5,896 nucleotides of DNA, from assembly GCA_030613665.1 (NCBI GenBank), contig JAUWLN010000108.1, positions 1 to 5,896 of the forward strand, written 5' to 3'. The notes under the pieces are model-generated. The model was not told where the DNA came from. It searched no databases and saw nothing but the letters and a program-made list of their open reading frames with translations. The translations under genes and the position numbers were made by a program. Below, piece by piece: positions 5,890 to 5,896 of the stretch; position 1 is the stretch's first letter, and each line of letters starts with the position of its first letter. Source of the stretch: Dehalococcoidia bacterium. GTDB lineage: Bacteria; Chloroflexota; Dehalococcoidia; Dehalococcoidales; RBG-16-60-22.

Positions 5890-5896
5890 TATCAAA

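Overview
The window looks like bacterial accessory-metabolism DNA, and its right end at about 5896 may be the end of a metagenomic contig. Genes are tightly packed, with 4-bp stop/start overlaps, AGGAG-type ribosome binding sites and sigma70-like promoters. A B12-binding radical SAM protein suggests an anaerobic or microaerobic organism. Phylum cannot be fixed from the sequence. Overall protein style would fit an uncultured anaerobe such as a Chloroflexota (Dehalococcoidia-like) lineage, but that is a guess.

Left half (1-3511) is a divergent catabolic module. On the minus strand an LsrF-like class I aldolase (2495-1692) is followed, with a 4-bp overlap, by a zinc-dependent medium-chain dehydrogenase (1695-643) and then a short-chain dehydrogenase (598 to beyond the left edge). 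On the plus strand, facing away, is a 279-residue NAD-dependent dehydrogenase (2672-3511) related to the D-apionate oxidoisomerase / PGDH_C group. The 176-bp intergenic region carries two back-to-back promoters. Their TTGACA -35 boxes are the arms of one 27-bp inverted repeat, so a single bound regulator could control both arms. Three oxidoreductases plus one Schiff-base aldolase suggest oxidation or isomerisation of a polyol, sugar or sugar acid followed by retro-aldol or thiolytic cleavage. The substrate cannot be read from the window, and no kinase, transporter or regulator gene is present in it.

Right half (3543-5896) is an unrelated minus-strand cluster that converges on the dehydrogenase with about 30 bp between stop codons. 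Reading in transcription order, it has a family 2 glycosyltransferase with C-terminal membrane helices (5855-5001), then a B12-binding radical SAM protein that overlaps it by 4 bp. The radical SAM protein is split in two by a single extra base in a C5/G5 run at 4496-4500: the B12-binding half is 5004-4483 and the radical SAM half is 4490-3543. The glycosyltransferase has lost its normal N-terminal nucleotide-binding region of roughly 80 residues. Upstream of about 5755 the DNA instead reads well on the plus strand as the 3' end of a different gene (Pro/Ala linker, one membrane helix, stop at 5889). This implies a rearrangement or an assembly misjoin. The pair probably works in membrane-associated glycan or lipid modification.

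No RNA genes, CRISPR arrays or insertion sequences were recognised.
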